NCBI GenBank assembly: GCA_946886565.1
Contig: CAMPIX010000005.1
Coordinates: 1 to 64,000 of the forward strand
DNA length: 64,000 nt
Direction: 5' to 3'
DNA from: an uncultured Altererythrobacter sp.
Lineage (GTDB): Bacteria; Pseudomonadota; Alphaproteobacteria; Sphingomonadales; Sphingomonadaceae
Part shown: positions 51,727 to 60,984 of the stretch, piece after piece
Layout: every line of letters begins with the position of its first letter
How positions within the stretch are numbered: position 1 is the first letter of the stretch
Made by a program: the position numbers and the translations under genes
Notes under the pieces: model-generated
What the model saw: only the letters and a program-made list of their open reading frames with translations
What the model was told of the DNA's origin: nothing
Database searches by the model: none

Positions 51727-53688
51727 TCAGATCGCGATCTTGCGCTGTTGCCCTTCGTCGCGTTCCTGCGCGAGCAGCATCGCCGCGAGATAGTCGGGCA
51801 CTGCGCGGCTGAAGTAGTAGCCCTGGCCCAGCGAACAGCCCGCATCGCGCACCGCGGTGACCTGTTCGACCGTCTCGAGTCCCTCGGCGACGATCTCCAT
51901 GTCCAGCCGCGCACCCATCTCGGCGACCGCGCGGATGATCGCCTCGGTGCGCTTGGACACGTCGGGACCGGATACGAAGCTGCGATCGACCTTGATCTTC
52001 TTGAACGGGTACTTGTTGACGTAGGACAGCGAGGAATATCCGGTCCCGAAATCGTCGAGAGCGAAGCGCACGCCGCGGCTGGAAAGCTCGCGGATGAATT
52101 CGTCGGTCGCTTCGCTGTCGTCGAGGAACAGGCTCTCGGTCACTTCGAGCTCGAGCCGGGTCGGGTCGAGGTTCGCTTCGCGCAGCGCGCCCAGGATACC
52201 CAGCGCCGCGCCCGGTGCCTTGATCTGCAACGGCGAGAGGTTGACCGCCAGCGTCACGTCGGCGGGCCACTGCGCTGCGGCCTTCGCCGCCTGCCCGGTA
52301 ATCCAGTTTCCGAGCGTGACGATCACTCCGGTCTCCTCGGCCACCGGAATGAACTCGTCGGGGCGCATCTCGCCCTTCTGTGGGTGGAACCAGCGCACCA
52401 GCGCCTCGAACGTGCGAATGCGGCCGGTCGAGAGATCGACGATCGGCTGGAAGAAGATCGACAGCTCGTTCTTCTGGATCGCGCTGCGCAGCTCCGCCTC
52501 GATCTCGCGCCGGCGGGCGAGGTTGCGGCTCATGGAACCGTCGAAGAAGCAGGTCTGGCGGCGGCCGTTGACCTTGGCGTGGTAGAGCGCGAGATCGGCC
52601 GCCTGCATCACGGTGTCGGCGTCGGCGCCGTCCTCGGGCAGCACCGCGACGCCGAGCGAGGCGCCGACTTCGAGCCGTTCGCCGTCGATCCGCACCGGAC
52701 GCATGATCTCGGCGTGGACCTCGCTAGCGAGCCGCATGCAGTCCGCGCGGCTTTCGACCTCGCAGAAGACGATGAACTCGTCGCCGCCGAAGCGCGCGAC
52801 GGTGCCGCCCGCAGGCGTGACGTCCCTGAGCCGCTTGGCGACGGTCTGGAGCACGCGGTCGCCGATCGGGTGGCCGAGCAGGTCGTTGACTTCCTTGAAG
52901 CGGTCGAGATCGATCCAGATCATGCCCATCATCTGGTCTGCGGGCACATCCATCAGCTTCTCGACCATCGCGTGGTTGAGCCCTGCGCGGTTGGCGAGCC
53001 CGGTCACCGCGTCGGTCCGTGCGAGGTGCTGCATCTTGTCGGCCAGACGAGCGCTTGTTTCGGCGGCGGCGATATTGTCGCGCAGCACCTTGAACACGTT
53101 CATCGTGATCGAGGCCATCGCCGGCACCATCAGCACCATGGTGACCGCGAAGGCGTAGAACGGGAGCGTGCCGATAAACAGGCAGGCGGCGAACAGCGGC
53201 ATGCACACGAGCACCAGCTGGCCGATCGCGATGGTCGGGCGGCCCGCGTTGCGTGCGCAGATCGCCACCCCGTAGCCGATCGCGTTGGCCGCCAGCAGCA
53301 CTTGCCCCCCGGGGCTGACCTCGAGGATCAGCGAGGCGGCGGCGACCGTCCCCATCAGCAACGCGTAGGTGAACGCGCCGACCTCGTAGAAGATCTCGAG
53401 CTTGGTCGTGCTCGTATCGCCATCGGGCGAGAGGCTCAGCGCGACCATCACGCGCGCGAGCGCGACGACCGTCAGCGCCAGGCTGAGCACATAGAGAATC
53501 GTGGATTCGCTGAGATAGGCGACGACCAGCGAAGAGGCGATGCCGCTCGCCGCGCCGGCGGCGAGGCTGCTGGGCAGCGTGTAGAGCGTGCGGACGAGCG
53601 TGCGGCGCACGCGTTCGGACAACGCGTCGCCTTTCGTGAAGTAGGACAAGGCCCAGTCGGTCTCGTCCTTCGGTTCGCTCCTCGCCAT
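51727..53688 (-). CDS. membrane GGDEF-EAL cyclic-di-GMP enzyme
   Basis: 653-residue protein. The first 200 residues hold five or six membrane helices with no recognisable sensor motif. The diguanylate cyclase domain has an intact ARFGGDEFIVF, but the RxxD inhibitory site expected just upstream is missing (VTPAGGTVARF). The phosphodiesterase domain has TFEALVRWFHP (EAL), EVTESLFLDD, DDFGTGYSSLSY, KIKVDRSFV and EGLETVEQ, all catalytic residues present. It may both make and break c-di-GMP, or act mainly as a phosphodiesterase. It is a single gene, upstream of mdh in the same direction. Confidence 0.93.
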   Translation of the reverse strand: MARSEPKDETDWALSYFTKGDALSERVRRTLVRTLYTLPSSLAAGAASGIASSLVVAYLSESTILYVLSLALTVVALARVMVALSLSPDGDTSTTKLEIFYEVGAFTYALLMGTVAAASLILEVSPGGQVLLAANAIGYGVAICARNAGRPTIAIGQLVLVCMPLFAACLFIGTLPFYAFAVTMVLMVPAMASITMNVFKVLRDNIAAAETSARLADKMQHLARTDAVTGLANRAGLNHAMVEKLMDVPADQMMGMIWIDLDRFKEVNDLLGHPIGDRVLQTVAKRLRDVTPAGGTVARFGGDEFIVFCEVESRADCMRLASEVHAEIMRPVRIDGERLEVGASLGVAVLPEDGADADTVMQAADLALYHAKVNGRRQTCFFDGSMSRNLARRREIEAELRSAIQKNELSIFFQPIVDLSTGRIRTFEALVRWFHPQKGEMRPDEFIPVAEETGVIVTLGNWITGQAAKAAAQWPADVTLAVNLSPLQIKAPGAALGILGALREANLDPTRLELEVTESLFLDDSEATDEFIRELSSRGVRFALDDFGTGYSSLSYVNKYPFKKIKVDRSFVSGPDVSKRTEAIIRAVAEMGARLDMEIVAEGLETVEQVTAVRDAGCSLGQGYYFSRAVPDYLAAMLLAQERDEGQQRKIAI

Positions 53689-53787
53689 AAGCGCGGGCTT
53701 AGCGAAGAGTCGTCACTGCATAGTTAACGAGGCGCTTACAGATCGCTGAAGCGCGCGGGAAACCGGGCGTTAGGGACCGTACGGACC

Positions 53788-54132
53788 CTACCCCTCAGCC
53801 ATCGGAAGCGGGCGCAGGGGCGCGCGTCTGGCGCGTTCGGTCGAAACCTCGAGCGATTTCGCCAGCCGCGCGTCGAGCGTGCGGCAGATACCGAGCCACC
53901 AGTCGTAGCTCGCGCGGTCGCCGGCGAAGAATGCGGCTTCGGCATGGCTGCGCGCCTCGCGCGCGGCGCCGAGCCCGTATTGCGCGAAGTGCCGCAGCGC
54001 GGCGTGGAGCATCCGGTCGTCGGGCCGCTCCGCACTGTTGTCGTTGGCCGCGGCGGCAGGCGCGCGGCGCTGAAGAATGCGGGCCAGCGGAGAATCCGCG
54101 GCCAGGCGCGAGGCGGCGAAGTGGAGGGTCAT
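53788..54132 (-). CDS. conserved hypothetical protein
   Basis: 114-residue soluble protein I do not recognise by function. It is Ala/Arg-rich and helical: RMLHAALRHFAQYGLGAAREARSHAEAAFFAGDRASYDWWLGICRTLD is the best-defined part, resembling a short helical repeat. A linker AAAANDNSAERPDD precedes it. It starts at ATG 54132 and lies between the SleB-type and GGDEF-EAL genes on the same strand. Confidence 0.65.
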   Translation of the reverse strand: MTLHFAASRLAADSPLARILQRRAPAAAANDNSAERPDDRMLHAALRHFAQYGLGAAREARSHAEAAFFAGDRASYDWWLGICRTLDARLAKSLEVSTERARRAPLRPLPMAEG

Positions 54133-54282
54133 TCAAACGGGCCTTCCGTCAGGGCCTCGCGCGCATCGCGTCGAGACACCGGTTGCGACTTGCCCGATGC
54201 TCTAGCCGCGCCACTCCTAAGCGGGAGTTCTTCGCTAGGGTTTCCCGGCCCTTAACCCTGTGACCCGCTCAATTCGGCCCAC

Positions 54283-55452
54283 TCAATTCGGCTGGGCGAT
54301 CCAGCGGCCGCTGTTGGCGTATTCGGGCTTCACGTCGCCACCCGCCGGAAGGTTGTCGGCGGTGAACGCCGCGTCGCCGCCGCGCGCCTCGACCGCCGGG
54401 GCATAGGCGGGGGCGGGTGCACGCGCTTCACCTCCACGACTGGCGGCGACCGCTTCGGTCCGTGCTTCCTCGTAGGCGCGCGCGAGCGCCACCGGATCGG
54501 CCGCGGCGGCGGGCTCGGGCGCGGTGCTGCGCGGATGCGGCGCGGCCGCGGGCTCGTTGCCGCGATAGGCCGAAGTGAACGCAGCCGGCCGGCCGGCCGT
54601 GCCGCGCCAGCGGTAGAAGCGGTGCGCGCCGATCGTGCCGACGGTGTCGAGGCTCGGCGCCCAGTAAGGGTTGATCCAGATCGTATGGTAGTGCGTCGCG
54701 AGCCCGACCGGCTCGTAGACCTCGCCGCCAAGCGCCTGGCGCGCGACCATCAGCGCGCGGTCCCACGCTGCAGCCATCGGCTTGCGCGCGAGCGAGCCGT
54801 CGCAGGTGAAGGTGAACTGGCACCCGGTCCTGCGCTCCGATCCCTGATAGACGACGCCGCACACGCTGTTGGGGTAGCTGGGGTGCGCCACGCGGTTGAG
54901 CACGACTTGCGCCACCGCGCGCTGCCCGCCGATCGCCTCGCTCGCGGCTTCGTAATAGACCGCGCTTGCAAGACATTGCAGCGCGCGCGCGCGGTCGAGG
55001 CCCGTGCCGGTTGAGAGGAACGCGCGCGCCGCCGGACCCGCACTGCGCGAGGCGGCGAAGTCCGCTCCCTCGCCACCGGCGCCGGTCGGGTCGAACACGC
55101 TCGCGCCGTTCTCGATCGCAGCGTAGGCGGCGCGCGGCGCGTCCTCGAGGAAATAGAACGCCGAGCCGGGGAAGTTGCGCCCCGCGCGCTCGAACGGCAT
55201 CGGCGCGACCGCTGCGGCCGGGGCTTCCTCGGGCGCGGCGCGGCCGAAGGCGTGCCAGTCGTCGGGCGCGGCCATCGCCGGAACCCCGATCGCCGCGATC
55301 AGCGCAAGGATGCGCCGTCCGCGATGCTTACCCGAAAGACGCGTCCACACGCTCGCCGGCTTGCGGCGTGCGCGGATCGGGCGGGCTGGGGCATGGGTCA
55401 AAAGCGGTCCTTCGGGCAACGGGCGAATCGCGCTCTGGCGCGTACCAGCCAA
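54283..55452 (-). CDS. SleB/CwlJ-type cell wall hydrolase
   Basis: 389-residue protein. A basic N-terminus leads to one membrane anchor or signal (RRILALIAAIGVPAMAA). A low-complexity linker precedes the SleB-family hydrolase domain (residues about 155-275): ARALQCLASAVYYEAASEAIGGQRAVAQVVLNRVAHPSYP in outline, with the glutamate of YYEAASE as probable catalytic acid, then CQFTFTCDGS. A long Ala/Pro/Glu-rich tail follows. In non-sporulating bacteria such enzymes cleave peptidoglycan during growth. The start is TTG 55452, as no suitable ATG precedes the anchor. The btuB riboswitch lies divergently upstream. Confidence 0.86.
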   Translation of the reverse strand: MAGTRQSAIRPLPEGPLLTHAPARPIRARRKPASVWTRLSGKHRGRRILALIAAIGVPAMAAPDDWHAFGRAAPEEAPAAAVAPMPFERAGRNFPGSAFYFLEDAPRAAYAAIENGASVFDPTGAGGEGADFAASRSAGPAARAFLSTGTGLDRARALQCLASAVYYEAASEAIGGQRAVAQVVLNRVAHPSYPNSVCGVVYQGSERRTGCQFTFTCDGSLARKPMAAAWDRALMVARQALGGEVYEPVGLATHYHTIWINPYWAPSLDTVGTIGAHRFYRWRGTAGRPAAFTSAYRGNEPAAAPHPRSTAPEPAAAADPVALARAYEEARTEAVAASRGGEARAPAPAYAPAVEARGGDAAFTADNLPAGGDVKPEYANSGRWIAQPN

Positions 55453-55610
55453 AAGAATGAACCTCGACCGCGCCGATCGGGCCGTCCCTTGGCGGAACAG
55501 GTGGCAAGCGGCGGTTAAGGCGGATGGTTGCGATCTGTTTACCGCCCAGCCGCTTGCCGCGCCCCAATCGCGCGTCTAAGGGCCGCCGCACGTCATGGGT
55601 TGTCCGGGAA

Positions 55611-55783
55611 ACTGGACCGAAGAGGGAAGGGGGTATGGAGGTAGTCTCCTGGGCCTCCGCTGCCCCCGCAACTGTGACCGGGGAGCGCCCGCTCCACATG
55701 CCACTGGCTGTCTGCGGACCGCCGGGAAGGCGGAGCGGGCCGCGGCGATCCGGAAGCCAGGAGACCTGCCCGCCGACGGTCGT
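55611..55783 (+). ncRNA. cobalamin (AdoCbl) riboswitch
   Basis: The leader of btuB has every hallmark segment in order: GGACCGAAGAGGGAA, GCTGCCCCCGCAACTGTGA (55659-55677), GCCACTGG (55700-55707), CCGGGAAGGCGG, and the B12 box AGCCAGGAGACCTGCC at 55755-55770, followed by CGGTC to close P1. Binding of adenosylcobalamin should shut off btuB. The expression platform at 55784-55866 is GC-rich and could hide the ribosome-binding site at 55867-55872. Confidence 0.95.
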
Positions 55784-55876
55784 TCGTGCTGCCGGGCGGG
55801 GTGCACCGGAAGCAGGCGGAGGGGGCACGCGCCCTCGCTCCGTCATGGGCGACGTTCGCACATGACAGGAGGTATA

Positions 55877-57787
55877 ATGCGTAACTATCTGATTATCGGC
55901 GTCAGTCTCGCCGCGCTTTCGACTCCCCTCGCGGCACAGGAGCAGGAGGAGGGCGCCGGCTCGTTCTCCGAATTCCGGCCCGAAGAAACCCAGATCACGG
56001 TCACCGCCACCGGCACCCGGATCGAACTCGAGGATACCGGCCAGCCGGTCACCGTGATCGGCGAGGAGGAGATCGAGAGCGTCCAGGGTGCCGATCTCAC
56101 CCGCGTGCTCGAGCGCGTCCCGGGCCTCGTCTTCAGCCGCAACGGCGGCCCCGGCGCCGTCACCGGCGTGCGCGTGCGCGGCGCGCAGGGCGAACAACTC
56201 CTCGTCCTGATCGACGGGGTGCGCGTGTCCGATCCGGCCGCGCCGAGCGGCGGGTTCGACTTCGGCAACCTGCTTTCGAGCAACCTTTCGAAAATCGAGA
56301 TCCTGCGCGGATCGAACTCCACGATCTGGGGCTCGGATGCGATCGGCGGTGTGCTCGTCGCCAGCACCCGCGCCGAAAGCGGGCTCGAGGCGAGCGCCGA
56401 ATACGGCGCGCGCGACACGCTGACCGGCGCGGTCTCGGGCGGGATCGGCGGCGACCGCGGCTTCCTCGGCGGCTCGGCGAGCTACTACCGGACGGATGGT
56501 TTCTCGCAGGCCGCAAGCGGCATCGAGGCGGACGGCTTCGAACAGTGGGCCGCAAACGGGCAGGGCCGGCTCTATCTCTCGCGCAGCTTCGAAGTCTTCG
56601 CACGCGGCCGCTGGGTCGAGGGCGACCTCGATCTCGACGGGTTCCCCGCCCCCGACTTCGTGCTCGCCGACACCGACGAGACGCAGCACACGCGCCAGTA
56701 TTCGGCCTCGACAGGCGCGATCTACGACACCGGTCCGCTGTTCGTCAGCGCTGCATATTCGTTCGCTGACACCGAGCGGGTGAACCGAGCCGCGCCCGGC
56801 ACCGACCCGAACTTTACCAGCGATGGCCATTCGGACCGCGTCGAGGTGCGCGGCGAGTGGCGGCCGATCGGGCCGCTGCTGGTCAATTTCGGCGCGGAGC
56901 ACGAATGGTCGGCCTACGGCACGCTATTCGAGGAACGGCGGACGACGCGCATCTTCGGCGCTTATGGCCAGCTCGGGATCGAGATGGGCGGGCTCGCCGC
57001 GCACGCCGGCGTGCGGATCGACGATCACGCCCGCTTCGGCAGCGAGGTGAGCTTCGGCGGCGATCTCAGCTATGCGCTGGGCGGCGACTTCCGCCTGCGT
57101 GCGAGCGTGGGCGAGGGCTTCAAGGCGCCCACGCTCTACCGGCTCTTCTCCGACTTCGGGAACGAGCAGCTCGAGGCCGAGCACAGCACGAGTTACGATA
57201 TCGGGCTGGTCCACGGCGACCGCTCGCTCTCCGACACGCGCTTCTTCGGTGCGGCGACCGTGTTCCGGCGCGACACCCGCGACCAGATCGAGTTCGCGAG
57301 CTGCTTCCAGAACCCTTCGCCGATCTGTTCCGACCGCCCGTTCGGCTATTTCGAGAACCTCGGCCGGGTGCGCGCCGAGGGGATCGAAGTCGAGCTCGGC
57401 GCGCGCCCCTCCGACCGCTGGGTCACCCGCGCGGTCTATGCCTGGGTCGACACGGAAAACCGCACCGGGGGCTCGGCGAACGAAGGAAACGCTCTCGCCC
57501 GGCGGCCGCATCACGCGCTGACGCTCTCGGCCGACTGGCGCACCCCGCTCGCCGATTTCACCATCGGCGGTGATGTGCGGATGGTGAGCGACTCGTTCGA
57601 CGACGCCGCGAACACGGTTCCGCTCGACGGTTACGCGCTCGCCTCCGTGCGCGCCTCGATCCCGTTCGGAGAGCGGTTCGAGCTGTTCGGCCGGGTCGAG
57701 AACCTGTTCGACGCCGACTATCAGACCGCCGCCGGCTACGCGACCGCGGGCCGCAGCGCCTACATCGGCGCCCGTGCGCGGTTCTGA
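55877..57787 (+). CDS. btuB: TonB-dependent vitamin B12 receptor
   Basis: 636-residue outer-membrane receptor. The signal peptide MRNYLIIGVSLAALSTPLAA is followed by a TonB-box-like ETQITVTATG, the plug domain (VTVIGEEEIESVQGADLTRVLERVPGLVF in outline; RVRGAQGEQLLVLIDGVRV) and a beta barrel ending YIGARARF with terminal Phe. The riboswitch directly upstream identifies cobalamin as the ligand. ATG 55877 follows a strong AGGAGG. No btuCDF genes are adjacent. A terminator follows the gene. Confidence 0.94.
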   Translation: MRNYLIIGVSLAALSTPLAAQEQEEGAGSFSEFRPEETQITVTATGTRIELEDTGQPVTVIGEEEIESVQGADLTRVLERVPGLVFSRNGGPGAVTGVRVRGAQGEQLLVLIDGVRVSDPAAPSGGFDFGNLLSSNLSKIEILRGSNSTIWGSDAIGGVLVASTRAESGLEASAEYGARDTLTGAVSGGIGGDRGFLGGSASYYRTDGFSQAASGIEADGFEQWAANGQGRLYLSRSFEVFARGRWVEGDLDLDGFPAPDFVLADTDETQHTRQYSASTGAIYDTGPLFVSAAYSFADTERVNRAAPGTDPNFTSDGHSDRVEVRGEWRPIGPLLVNFGAEHEWSAYGTLFEERRTTRIFGAYGQLGIEMGGLAAHAGVRIDDHARFGSEVSFGGDLSYALGGDFRLRASVGEGFKAPTLYRLFSDFGNEQLEAEHSTSYDIGLVHGDRSLSDTRFFGAATVFRRDTRDQIEFASCFQNPSPICSDRPFGYFENLGRVRAEGIEVELGARPSDRWVTRAVYAWVDTENRTGGSANEGNALARRPHHALTLSADWRTPLADFTIGGDVRMVSDSFDDAANTVPLDGYALASVRASIPFGERFELFGRVENLFDADYQTAAGYATAGRSAYIGARARF

Positions 57788-57817
57788 TGACGTGAAGCAG
57801 CCGTAGCGGCGATGCCG

Positions 57818-57854
57818 ATCCTCCCCATTTGCGCTACGCGAAAATGGGGAGGAT
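57818..57854. terminator. bidirectional terminator between btuB and the M3 peptidase gene
   Basis: ATCCTCCCCATTT (57818-57830) and AAATGGGGAGGAT (57842-57854) are perfect 13-bp arms around an 11-nt loop, lying between two convergent genes. Confidence 0.8.
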
Positions 57855-57869
57855 ACGGCCGGTCTGTTC

Positions 57870-60122
57870 TCACTCCCCCACTTCGCCCGTCGTATCCGGC
57901 GGCAACGCGCCGTCGGAGGTTGCACCGGCCTCGGCATCGCCGGCCACCAGCCCGAGCGCTTCGAGCATGTAGCGCACGTTCGGATCGCGGCCGGCGAAGT
58001 TGCGGTACATCTCGCCGTAATCCATCGTCCCGCCGCGGCTGAGCACGGTCTTGCGGTAATGGTCGCCGTTGGCCCGCGTGAGGCCGCCGTTCTCGAGGAA
58101 CCAGTTGCGGCTGTCGTGGTCGAGCATCTGCGTCCACAGGTAGCTGTAGTAGCCCGCGCTGTAGCCGGCAGGGCTCGAGAAGATGTGGTTGAAGTAGCTC
58201 GTGCGGTAGCGCGGCGGCACCAGCGCGACCTCGAGCCCGAGTTCGGACAGCGCCTGCGCCTGGTAGGCGGACACCTCCTGCGGCGTGTCGATCGCGGCGG
58301 CCTCTTCGGCGGAGAGCGCGTGCCACTTCATGTCGAGCAGCGCCGCGGCGACCACCTCGCCGAAGTCGTAACCCTGGTTGAACTTGCTCGCTGCGTCGAT
58401 CTTCGCGACCAGCTCGGCGGGGATGGTCTCGCCGGTCTCGTGGTGCTTGGCGTAGTTCCGCAGCACCTCGGGATAGGTCATCCACATCTCGTGGACCTGG
58501 CTCGGGTACTCGACGAAATCGCGCGCCGTCGCGGTGCCCGACAGGCTCGGATACTTCTGATCCGCGAAGAAGCCGTGCAGCGCATGGCCGAATTCGTGGA
58601 ACATCGTGTTGACGTTGTCGAAACTCACCAGCTGCGGCTCGCCTGCGGGCGCCTTGGGGATGTTGAGCACGTTGTAGATCACCGGCTTGGTGCCGTAGAG
58701 ATGGCTCTGGTCGACGAAGTTGCTCATCCACGCACCGCCGCGCTTGCTGGGGCGCTGGTACGGGTCGAAATAGAACAGGCCGAGCTCCGACCCGTCGGCC
58801 TCGCGCACGGTGTAGACCCACACGTCGGGATGATAGACGGGGATATCGGTGCGGCGCTCGAAGCTCAGGCCATAGAGCTTGTTGGCCATGTAGAACACGC
58901 CGTCTTCCAGCACCTTCTCGATCTGGAAGTACTGCATCACTTCGTCTTCGTCGACTTCGTAGCGCTCGGCCTTGACCATATTGGCGAAGCGGTACCAGTC
59001 CCACGGCTTGACCTCGAAGTTGCCGCCTTCCTCGCGGATTTTCGCGTTCAGCAAAGCGGCCTCGCGGCGCTGGGTCGCGGCAAGCGCGGGGACCATCTGA
59101 CCCATGAAGTCGATCGCAGCCTGCGGGGAATCGACCATTCGGTCGTACATCGTGTAGCTGGCCCAGTCGCGCTCGCCGAACAGCGCCGCCTTCTCGGCGC
59201 GCAGCGCGGCGATCTTCGCCACCAGCGCGCGCGTATCGATCGCGGTGGTGCCGTCGGCGCGATGGAAGCTCGCCATGAACAGCTTCTCGCGCGCGGCACG
59301 GTTCTCCATGCTCGGCAGCAGAGGCTGCTGGGTGGTGTTCTGCAGCGCGATGGCGAACTTGCCCGGCTGGCCCTTCTCGGCCGCGAGATCGGCGGCCGCC
59401 TGGATGTCGGCATCCGACAGCCCGGCCAGCTCCGCGCGGCTGTCGAAGAACACCGGCTGCTCGCTCATCGCATTGCGGGCCTGCTGGCCGAACTCGGTGG
59501 TGACGGTCGACAACTCGGTGTTGATCGCCTTGACCCGCTCGCGCTGCGCCTCGGTCAGCAGCGCGCCGGCGTGGACCATGCCCTCGTAGGTTTCCTCGAG
59601 CAGCTTTGCGTCCTCGGGCGTCATCGTCATGGATGCGCGGTTGTCGTAGACCGCCTTTACCTTCGCGAAGAGCGCCGGGTTCAGCGTGATGCTGTCCGAA
59701 TGCGCCGAGAGCCGGGGGCTGATTTCCTTGTTGATCGCGTCGAGCCGCTCGGTGGTGTTCGACCCGGTGAGCGCGAAGAACACGGTCGCCACGCGGCCCA
59801 GCATCCGGCCCGACTTTTCGAGCGCGACGATCGTGTTCTCGAACGTCGGCGGCTCGGGATTGTCGATGATCGCCTGCACTTCAGCCTGCTGGATCGCCAT
59901 GCCCTGCTCGAAGGCGGGCATGTAGTCGTCCTCGGAAATCTTGGTGAAGTCGGGCGCGTGGAACGGCAGCGAGCTCGGCTGCGCGAAGTACCCGGTGCCT
60001 TCGGGAATATCGGCGGTGGCGGTGGGAGTGTCGGCGGCGGATTGCACATCGCCCTCCTGCATGGTGGAACAGCCGGCCAGCGCGAATGCAATGGCGGTGG
60101 TGGCCAGAATATGGGCCTTCAT
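57870..60122 (-). CDS. dcp: M3-family peptidyl-dipeptidase (Dcp-like), lipoprotein
   Basis: 750-residue zinc peptidase with lipoprotein signal MKAHILATTAIAFALAGCST. The catalytic site is FHEFGHALHGFFADQ (HExxH) with the third ligand glutamate about 25 residues on (DFVEYPSQVHEMW). The long helical N-terminal region (FTKISEDDYMPAFEQGMA) is typical. It probably removes C-terminal dipeptides in the periplasm. ATG 60122 starts the signal peptide. Together with the M13 peptidase and the M49 enzyme it is one of three exported metallopeptidases in the window. Confidence 0.93.
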   Translation of the reverse strand: MKAHILATTAIAFALAGCSTMQEGDVQSAADTPTATADIPEGTGYFAQPSSLPFHAPDFTKISEDDYMPAFEQGMAIQQAEVQAIIDNPEPPTFENTIVALEKSGRMLGRVATVFFALTGSNTTERLDAINKEISPRLSAHSDSITLNPALFAKVKAVYDNRASMTMTPEDAKLLEETYEGMVHAGALLTEAQRERVKAINTELSTVTTEFGQQARNAMSEQPVFFDSRAELAGLSDADIQAAADLAAEKGQPGKFAIALQNTTQQPLLPSMENRAAREKLFMASFHRADGTTAIDTRALVAKIAALRAEKAALFGERDWASYTMYDRMVDSPQAAIDFMGQMVPALAATQRREAALLNAKIREEGGNFEVKPWDWYRFANMVKAERYEVDEDEVMQYFQIEKVLEDGVFYMANKLYGLSFERRTDIPVYHPDVWVYTVREADGSELGLFYFDPYQRPSKRGGAWMSNFVDQSHLYGTKPVIYNVLNIPKAPAGEPQLVSFDNVNTMFHEFGHALHGFFADQKYPSLSGTATARDFVEYPSQVHEMWMTYPEVLRNYAKHHETGETIPAELVAKIDAASKFNQGYDFGEVVAAALLDMKWHALSAEEAAAIDTPQEVSAYQAQALSELGLEVALVPPRYRTSYFNHIFSSPAGYSAGYYSYLWTQMLDHDSRNWFLENGGLTRANGDHYRKTVLSRGGTMDYGEMYRNFAGRDPNVRYMLEALGLVAGDAEAGATSDGALPPDTTGEVGE

Positions 60123-60254
60123 CGTCTCTCCAATCCAGTTTGTCGGACCCGCGGCGAGAACCGCGCGGGCGAAATCGACGTATGATTTACACGCGCCGCT
60201 TGAACCGGAGATTTAGAGGGAATGCAAGGGCGGGGGCGCTCGCGCGCCGTCACG

Positions 60255-60293
60255 AAAAAAGACCCCGGCCGCGGCGGTGGGCCGGACCGGGGC
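60255..60293 (-). terminator. rho-independent terminator after thpR
   Basis: On the minus strand GAGCCCCGG pairs with CCGGGGTC (one bulged base), extended by CCGGCC/GGCCGG-type pairing, and is followed by TTTTTT at about 60255-60260. It is about 90 bp past the thpR stop at 60382. Confidence 0.7.
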
Positions 60294-60381
60294 TCAGGTT
60301 CGGGTCGCATGGAGCCTTGCGGCTCCGTCGGCCGGGCTAGAGGAAAGCACGCAAGGGCGCCGTGATCGGTGTCACACCCCG

Positions 60382-60915
60382 TCAACCGAGCGGATAGCTC
60401 TCGACGCGCTCGTATTCGGAGCCGGCCGGGGTAAGGCGACTGAGGTAGAGCCCGAAGCTCTCCACCCGCCATGGCCCCGCCGCGAGGCGGGAGTGGGCGG
60501 TTAGCCAGCCACCGATCGGGCCGCTCGAGCGGTTGAGACGAGCGAGGGTGACGTGGGGAGCGAACTTGCGCGTTTCGGGCTTCAGGCCCGCGCCGCGGCA
60601 CGCGCGCTCGACCCGGCGCTGAAGCACCGCAAGCGCTTCGTTCGGGGCGACGCCCGCCCACAGCGTATGCGGCGCACCTTTCCGCTCGAAATGCCCGGCG
60701 CCGCGCACTGCGAGTTCGAACGGCTGCACCGCGAGCAGGGCGAGCGCGTCGGCGAGGTCTTCCGCCTGCGGCATCTCGAGCTCGCCCGCGAAACGCAGGG
60801 TCAGATGGAGCTGATCCTCGTCCTGCCAGCGCGCGCCGAGGACGCCCTCCATCGCGTCGAGCAGGACATCGCGCACCGCCGGCGGCGGGCGCAGGGCAAC
60901 GAACAGCCGGTGCAT
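60382..60915 (-). CDS. thpR: RNA 2',3'-cyclic phosphodiesterase (2H family)
   Basis: 177-residue 2H phosphoesterase with the two HxTx motifs: HLTLRFAGE near residue 37 and HVTLARLNR near residue 120. The N-terminus MHRLFVALRPPPAVRD is typical of the LigT/ThpR family, which opens 2',3'-cyclic phosphates and can ligate 2'-5' tRNA halves. Length is normal. It lies just downstream of the M13 peptidase gene, 69 bp away, on the same strand, and is followed by a clear terminator. Confidence 0.92.
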   Translation of the reverse strand: MHRLFVALRPPPAVRDVLLDAMEGVLGARWQDEDQLHLTLRFAGELEMPQAEDLADALALLAVQPFELAVRGAGHFERKGAPHTLWAGVAPNEALAVLQRRVERACRGAGLKPETRKFAPHVTLARLNRSSGPIGGWLTAHSRLAAGPWRVESFGLYLSRLTPAGSEYERVESYPLG

Positions 60916-60984
60916 GAGCCAGAACTAGAGGCGGCGTTCCGCAGGCGCCACCCCTAGCTCTTTGGCCCTAGCCCTGATCCGCGA

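Noticed and set aside
53770..53787. Near-palindrome AGGGACCGTACGGACCCT downstream of the 53788 gene as a terminator
   Set aside because: The arms mismatch at the A-A positions, and there is no U-run, so support is too weak.
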